From: Iris pallida
Taxonomy: Eukaryota; Streptophyta; Magnoliopsida; Asparagales; Iridaceae
Direction: 5' to 3'
Assembly (NCBI GenBank): GCA_029216955.1
Contig: JANAVB010009598.1
Span: forward strand, 24,927,912-24,991,911
DNA length: 64,000 bases
The translations under genes and the position numbers were made by a program. Shown here piece after piece: positions 58,800 to 64,000 of this stretch. Under the pieces are notes generated by a model, which searched no databases, was not told where the DNA came from, and was given only the letters and a program-made list of their open reading frames with translations. Each line of letters opens with the position of its first letter. Positions within the stretch are counted from its first letter, which is position 1.

Positions 58800-59859
58800 G
58801 TGTTTGGAATAAAAAATATGTCTAGAAAATGTCTATCCAAAAATCTAATTCTGGAACAGAGGCAAATCATAATTTCTCGAAATATTGATTCTTCTTGCCG
58901 CCAGTCCTTCCACCGATATGTGAGGAAATTTCTCGAAACATTTGTTATTGCCAAGTGCCCTGTCCAATTGACACACCACTCATTTTCGAGTAGCTTTGTT
59001 GTGCCATGTCCAGATATGACCACCTCTTTCCAGCGGTTTATGCATCCCCCAACAAGAAAGTGGGTGGTCGGGTGGTTTGATAGTGTTGATGCAGAAACCA
59101 CCCGACCACCCACTTTCTCGTTCTGGTACAGAATGGCATTAAATCTCCCATAATTAGTAAAGGCAGTTGTAGGCGGGATTCAACCAAGTTACTAATTTGT
59201 ATAATTTCTTGCCATAGTTCACCTCTGCGTCTGCGATCGTTATACCATGTGCCCTGTCAAATTGACACACCACTCATTTTCGAGTAGCTTTGTTGTGCCA
59301 TGTCCAGATATGATCACCTCTTTCCAGCGGTTTATGCATCCCCGAACAAGAAAGTGGGTGGTCGGGTGGTTTGATAGTGTTGATGCAGAAACCACCCGAC
59401 CACCCACTTTCTCGTTCTGGTACAGAATGGCATTAAATCTCCCATAATTAGTAAAGGCAGTTGTAGGCGGGATTCAACCAAGTTACTAATTTGTATAATT
59501 TTTTGCCATAGTTCACCTCTGCGTCTGTGATCGTTATGCTCATAAATGGCGCCCATAACAAACCGTAGCCTCCAATGGTGGGTGAAGGTAATCGCAATCA
59601 TCTGCTCTGATACATGGATAACTTGCCCTTTCCAATTATTCTTGTCCCACAATAACCATATTCGAGCCATATTACATCCGTCCAGATTGTTAGTCTGAAC
59701 CCAGTCGTTTGGGGTTCTCCTGGAAAGTAAGCGATCAGACTTGATTTTGGTCTCCAGCAATGCACTAATAGTGCACCTTTCGCTCTTCAACCTATCACGA
59801 ACTTTCCTCCATCGACTAATCGAACAAATACCACGAATATTCCATGATATAATAGACAT
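58800..59859 (-). pseudogene. LINE ORF2 endonuclease part, duplicated and truncated
   Basis: From 59859 leftward: MSIISWNIRGICSISRWRK, ALLETKIKSDRLLS, WLLWDKNNW and LPLLIMGDLMPFC. This is the start of an apurinic-type endonuclease; GDLM stands where the family has GDFN. After a 62 bp palindrome the frame continues TWHNKATRK-stop-VVCQLDRALGNNKCFEKFPH, the next endonuclease block, in both tandem copies. The endonuclease nicks target DNA to prime reverse transcription. No polymerase domain remains. Confidence 0.8.
58955..59537. repeat. 294 bp tandem duplication within the LINE
   Basis: 58955-59248 and 59249-59537 are nearly identical. Each holds a perfect inverted repeat with 23 bp arms and a 16 bp loop (59056-59117 and 59350-59411). 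Confidence 0.93.
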
Positions 59860-60379
59860 TGATTACCATTGTGAGTCCCTTGAAAGTCACCAGTGTTGTC
59901 ACCTCGGGATGGTGATGGCTCATCACTCCTCTGCATCTGATAGTTGGGTGGTGGACCAGCTTGTAAATACCTCCTTCATTATGGGTTATCCACAACAATG
60001 CATTGGTCCTGACGTGCCTACGACGTAGAGTAAGAAGGTCTTGAATCCTCATTAGTCGAGCTAGCGTGTCTCTTCCTGCTAGATGTTGTAGAAGCACTCG
60101 TCTTGCCATGCTGCTGTGATGTCTTACCACCGTCGGGGATCCTTCATTTTGTTGTCACCATTAGTGGGGATTGGAATACGAGTCCTCTCTCGTTTTTGTC
60201 CTACAAATCGCTATCTGTGTGTGGTTCATTAATCCCATCGTCCTCCATATGATCTGAAGTCTCCAGCCTCATCAGAGACTCGACATGCATGTGTCTTCCT
60301 GGGAGTGTTTTAATGTCTGGGGGGCTTCTTCCATAGGTGGCACGATTGCTACTTCTAGTCTCGTGCTTCTGTCGCATCC

Positions 60380-61050
60380 TGCTGTCAGGTGACTTGCTTA
60401 CATGTTGGGGATTCATCCGTCTTCCATTTGCATCTCTAATTGCCCGCCCTGTTGTAGCGGCCTGGCCTCTTCCTCTGCTCTCTCCTCTGTAACCTGCGCA
60501 TTCGCCTTGGCACATCTCTAAATAGAGTGTCCAAAACAATTGCAAATGGGACAACTTAGGGGCACCCACTCAAACTCAACAACCTGTGAGAAAACTTCAC
60601 CTGATGGGATTTCATACTCTACTACGCTCGGGAGTTGTGTTCCGACTTCAATCTCTACAAACACTCTTGTATATTGGAGTCGCGTGCGCGCCTAGGTCGC
60701 TTCGTCCGCCTTTGTAGGGCAACCAACCAGGCTGGCTAGTTTCATCAGCATGGATTTGTTCCAATATTGGATCAGTAAGCCCGACAGACGTATCCAAACA
60801 GGAACGGTGTAAAGTACGTCCCGTTCGCACTTCGAATTTGGCTGCTATGCCTTCAGTATAAGCAATCTTCCATCAAATATCCATGGGCCTTCCTGCATGA
60901 CCCTCTCGACATCGTCTTGTAGTCCAATTTGACGAAAAAGAATTCGTCCCCCGAGCATAGAATTCCATACTCCCTTTTGGACGCCAAACTCTAGCCGCGT
61001 ATGCACGAATTTGGCTATAAAAGCGACGATCCCCTAATACATAGAGGATT
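60380..61050 (-). pseudogene. LINE ORF1 (DUF4283 and CCHC knuckle)
   Basis: Readable on the minus strand: VMQEGPWIFDGRLLILKA, ERDVLYTVPVWIRLSGL, QYWNKSMLMKLASLVGCPTK, TRVFVEIEVGTQLPS. The zinc knuckle CPICNCFGHSI-stop-RC follows near 60520. This is the ORF1 plan of plant L1 elements, whose product binds element RNA. Stops replace conserved residues at several places (for example LKA-stop-QPN, where Trp is usual). It overlaps the open frame 60569-60201, which is the C-terminal tail in another frame. Confidence 0.8.
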
Positions 61051-61369
61051 AGTGTGTTTTGTCAATACTCTGTCGTCTCCATGATCTCCTCTGCAGTGAA
61101 CAACGCACGTCTTCCTCCCTAGACCTGCTTCGGAGTCACAAACTCCATTGCTTCATTCTTCTGGTTGTCCGCGTTGTGGCAGATATCTGCCCAGGATTTA
61201 CCATCTCCTTGATTTGTCATCAGGATGGTTCCTCTCGTTGCCCAGTTCTGCATGCTTTAGTTTGTCCTCCCTTGCGTCCGCCCTTGTCAGCTATAGCCTC
61301 CTTGCTACGGTTCTCCTGGTGTCTGAATCTGTCATTGGAGTTAGAGGTTCTGACCATGCACTGTGGTTG

Positions 61370-63946
61370 TGTCATGACCCACACCCTAGAGTTAGGGCAC
61401 GAGAAATGGGTACGTCCAGCCTACGCCGTAGTATCGGCGGTAGAACGCTGTCCTAGGTCTCATGCATCTAACAGTATAAGGCTAAACAGTTTATACTCTC
61501 CGAATGGGGGTGACATAGCAGATACAGACTCAATCACATCTAAGGTAGAGCATGATAAGGATAGATAAAACATGAAATCCAAAAGAGGTACAACAGAGAG
61601 AAATCTAAGTGTCTAAGATACACAAATCCAGAAATACATCTCAAATCTCCAAACTCAGATACAGTAATCCATAAAGTAAATATAACTCCAGACAATTGAA
61701 ATAACTATCTAAACAACCTCTAATGTGTCTCCTCTAGGCTAGCAGGCAATCTCCAAGCTATCTGTAAAATTTATCAACGGGTCCAGTCAGGACAGGAGCG
61801 AGTACAGTACATCTCAACAATATCATAACAGGTTAGAAAATATAAACATGCTAGAGAGTAAGATACAGGATCTGAAAAAATAACATGATGAAAAGAGAGA
61901 GACTGTAAGTAAATAGCTACAATATATAGAGAACTATCAGTGACTAGTGATTCAGAGCACAAGATGGTTATGTAAACGGTACGATGTTGTACACGAGTAA
62001 TCTACAGAGGTTGTACATGAAAATCTACTGGATTGATTACATAACCACTTCTACTCCCCCGCCCCAATCAATACACAAGGATCAAGCTAAGTTATGTTAT
62101 TGCACAAGAAGTATAGTCGCACACGAGATCATGTGAATACATGAATATACACGATTTCACACGATTTATACACGAATGTCACGAATACAAGGAGTACACG
62201 ATGCTCACGATAAAGTACATGAACACGAATACCCGATGTATCCGCTAAGGGGATAACATCGCACAACAAGATCCATATAGTACTAATCCGTGTTTCCAAC
62301 GTGTCAGCATCATGTAAAGTAATCTAAAGCAGGAAATATAATCCTAAACAAGATATGAAATGATCAGAGAATATACTCGCCTGATATATGAATGTCCAAG
62401 GTAAAGATACTGTCCGAGGAGAGGTGTCTGGCTCCTGATTAGAACAGCACAAGTCACAACATGTCCCGAAGGGTAATATAAAGCACTGCAATGTATTCTA
62501 CATGAATCTAGGTCAAACTAGGCCAAAGTCAACCCTTGGTCAACTCTGGTCAACTGTACTAGTCAAACTAGGTCAAACTAGGTCATGTCCTAATCCAGCA
62601 AGTCTTACTAGGCCTAACCAAGACTATCCTAGCAAGCACACATCAATACAAGGCTATACAAGCCAACATACACCCAACTCTATATAGCATGCAATTATTC
62701 AATACTCAAATAGGTAAGAATTCACATTGGATATACACTAGGTAATTTATTACTTTAAGCTATATATGTCTACATATATATACACATGCATATATTGGTA
62801 TTCAACATTAGGTCTATAATCATGGCATTTCAAATGGTTATATAAACTTATATTACAACACAATATGCTAACATATATATAATATACATACATAGCTAAG
62901 TTAACTATATTCATAAATACTTATTTAAGAGGCTATGTGTGTGTATGTGAACATGGCAAAGGGGCAAGTGAGGGTTAAATGGGCATACATAGTGTATACA
63001 TATCAAAGAGTGTCAAAGTGTAAGTGAACAAATTGTCAAGTGTGATAGTGTCAACATAGTGTAGGGGATACATGAGGTAATATAGGATTTGTATTAACAT
63101 AGAATATTACATGTTATTAACTTGTATATTGCATACATTACATCTATTATTATATTACATTCATGCTTGCATTCATTCATCATTCATTTATTCTCTTGCA
63201 CTACTATATGCACCATACATTACATACTATGGAACCTACATATTCATTACAAGCCATACTTATACATGCTTACATTAGATAGGATACTTACACCTCATAC
63301 ATCATTTATTTAACCATTTATTCATGCTTGCATTCTCTATTTAATTACATAATGTATATACATTAACATGGGTTAAAATCAAATAAAACATTATATTACA
63401 CACAAGGGTGCACAAAATGCATATGCCGAATAGTAACTCCTACTAATAATCAATACTGTATCATCTCAGCATGAATTAAAATCTAGGATTAAAGTATATT
63501 ATAGATCTATGTGTTAGCTTTCCGAAACTTCAAACGGATCACGTTTTCGTTTCCGAAAACTACCGGAATCGCGAAAACACCGAGAACGCGTTTGTCTTTC
63601 GTACAGCTGACACTCAAATAATTCTCTAGAAAGTTACAGAAAGAATTAGGCCTATTAATACATATTTTTGGAAAGATAACTTTAATACGCTTCTTTTAAA
63701 AAAAACGGGAGATTAAACTGAGTTTTGAGCTAGAAGTTATGACATTTCTAAGTTAAGGCTGAAATTAAAAACGTGGATAAAAATCATGACGGATTTAGAT
63801 AGTCTGAGCCAAAGAATACACAATATATATCCTAATTATCCACAACAATAATGACAATAATAATACGAGGAACCACACTCACAAACTTGATTATATAATC
63901 ATCATAAACTATTTATTACATATATAAATATAGATACACTCTCATT

Positions 63947-63984
<38 letters not shown>

Positions 63985-64000
63985 CACAAATCTATATATG
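61370..64000 (-). repeat. element-B-like LTR, partial, running off the window
   Basis: Starts TGTCATGACCCACACCCTAG, the complement of the element B LTR end. The first kilobase matches the complement of 37730 leftward (CGTCCAGCCTACGCCGTAGT and so on). A shorter W-box array in complement (GGTCAA/AGTCAA) lies at 62506-62585. Since LINE sequence, not a primer site, lies to the left, this is the 3' LTR of a minus-strand element whose interior lies beyond 64000. (AT)n at 63948-63979. Confidence 0.82.

Larger units (their letters stand above)
58800..61369 (-). mobile_element. L1-type LINE remnant
   Basis: Minus-strand order from right to left: an ORF1 region with DUF4283-like and CCHC parts, then the start of ORF2 with an endonuclease domain. 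The element stops at about 58800 before any reverse transcriptase. A 294 bp segment of the endonuclease region is duplicated in tandem. All frames carry stops or shifts. Confidence 0.82.

Overview
The window is intergenic DNA from a flowering plant, most likely a commelinid monocot. The one recognisable host protein gene has a GC-rich exon 2 and a less GC-rich last exon, the gradient typical of that group. A pineapple-like genome would fit the long (AT)n tracts, but the species cannot be proved from the sequence. No bacterial or organellar segment was recognised.

Layout. 1-3.7 kb: degenerate LTR sequence and AT-rich spacer. 3.75-4.33 kb: a small minus-strand retroposon. 4.42-14.20 kb: a Mutator-like element (MULE) inserted in an (AT)n tract. 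It holds a plus-strand GRF-zinc-finger gene and a convergent minus-strand FAR1-type transposase pseudogene. Its right terminal inverted repeat (TIR) is split by a 1.7 kb CACTA element. 15.74-25.96 kb: element A, a decayed Ty3/gypsy chromovirus (Tekay-like), minus strand. 26.16-37.73 kb: element B, a younger gypsy-type element with 4.6-4.7 kb LTRs and a non-coding 2.2 kb interior (LARD-like). 37.95-42.23 kb: LTR C, with an array of eight hairpin repeats. 42.2-47.5 kb: copia remnants, a second CACTA, a 3-copy tandem repeat and a polyA retroposon with a 19 bp target duplication. 48-49.9 kb: hAT-type remnants.

50.42-54.27 kb: the only host protein gene, a BTB/NPH3-family gene in three exons with one apparent single-base frameshift. 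Two foldback elements sit in its second intron and a Mutator-type MITE just downstream. 54.84 kb: an intact tRNA-Pro(CGG). 55-57.4 kb: AT-rich spacer with a foldback. 57.4-58.8 kb: a C-like LTR fragment. 58.8-61.37 kb: an L1-type LINE remnant with a 294 bp tandem duplication. 61.37 kb to the end: part of a B-like LTR inserted in the LINE.

The most unusual signals are: (1) the hairpin array in LTR C, whose flanking arms differ between units but stay complementary within each unit; (2) the two-gene convergent MULE with a GRF-finger gene in the place mudrB has in maize MuDR; (3) about 25 W-box motifs in roughly 400 bp, plus a G-box cluster, in the element B LTRs; (4) a 20-nt motif shared just inside the 5' LTRs of A and B where a canonical tRNA-iMet primer site is absent. 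All similarity judgements are by eye; nothing was searched or computed.
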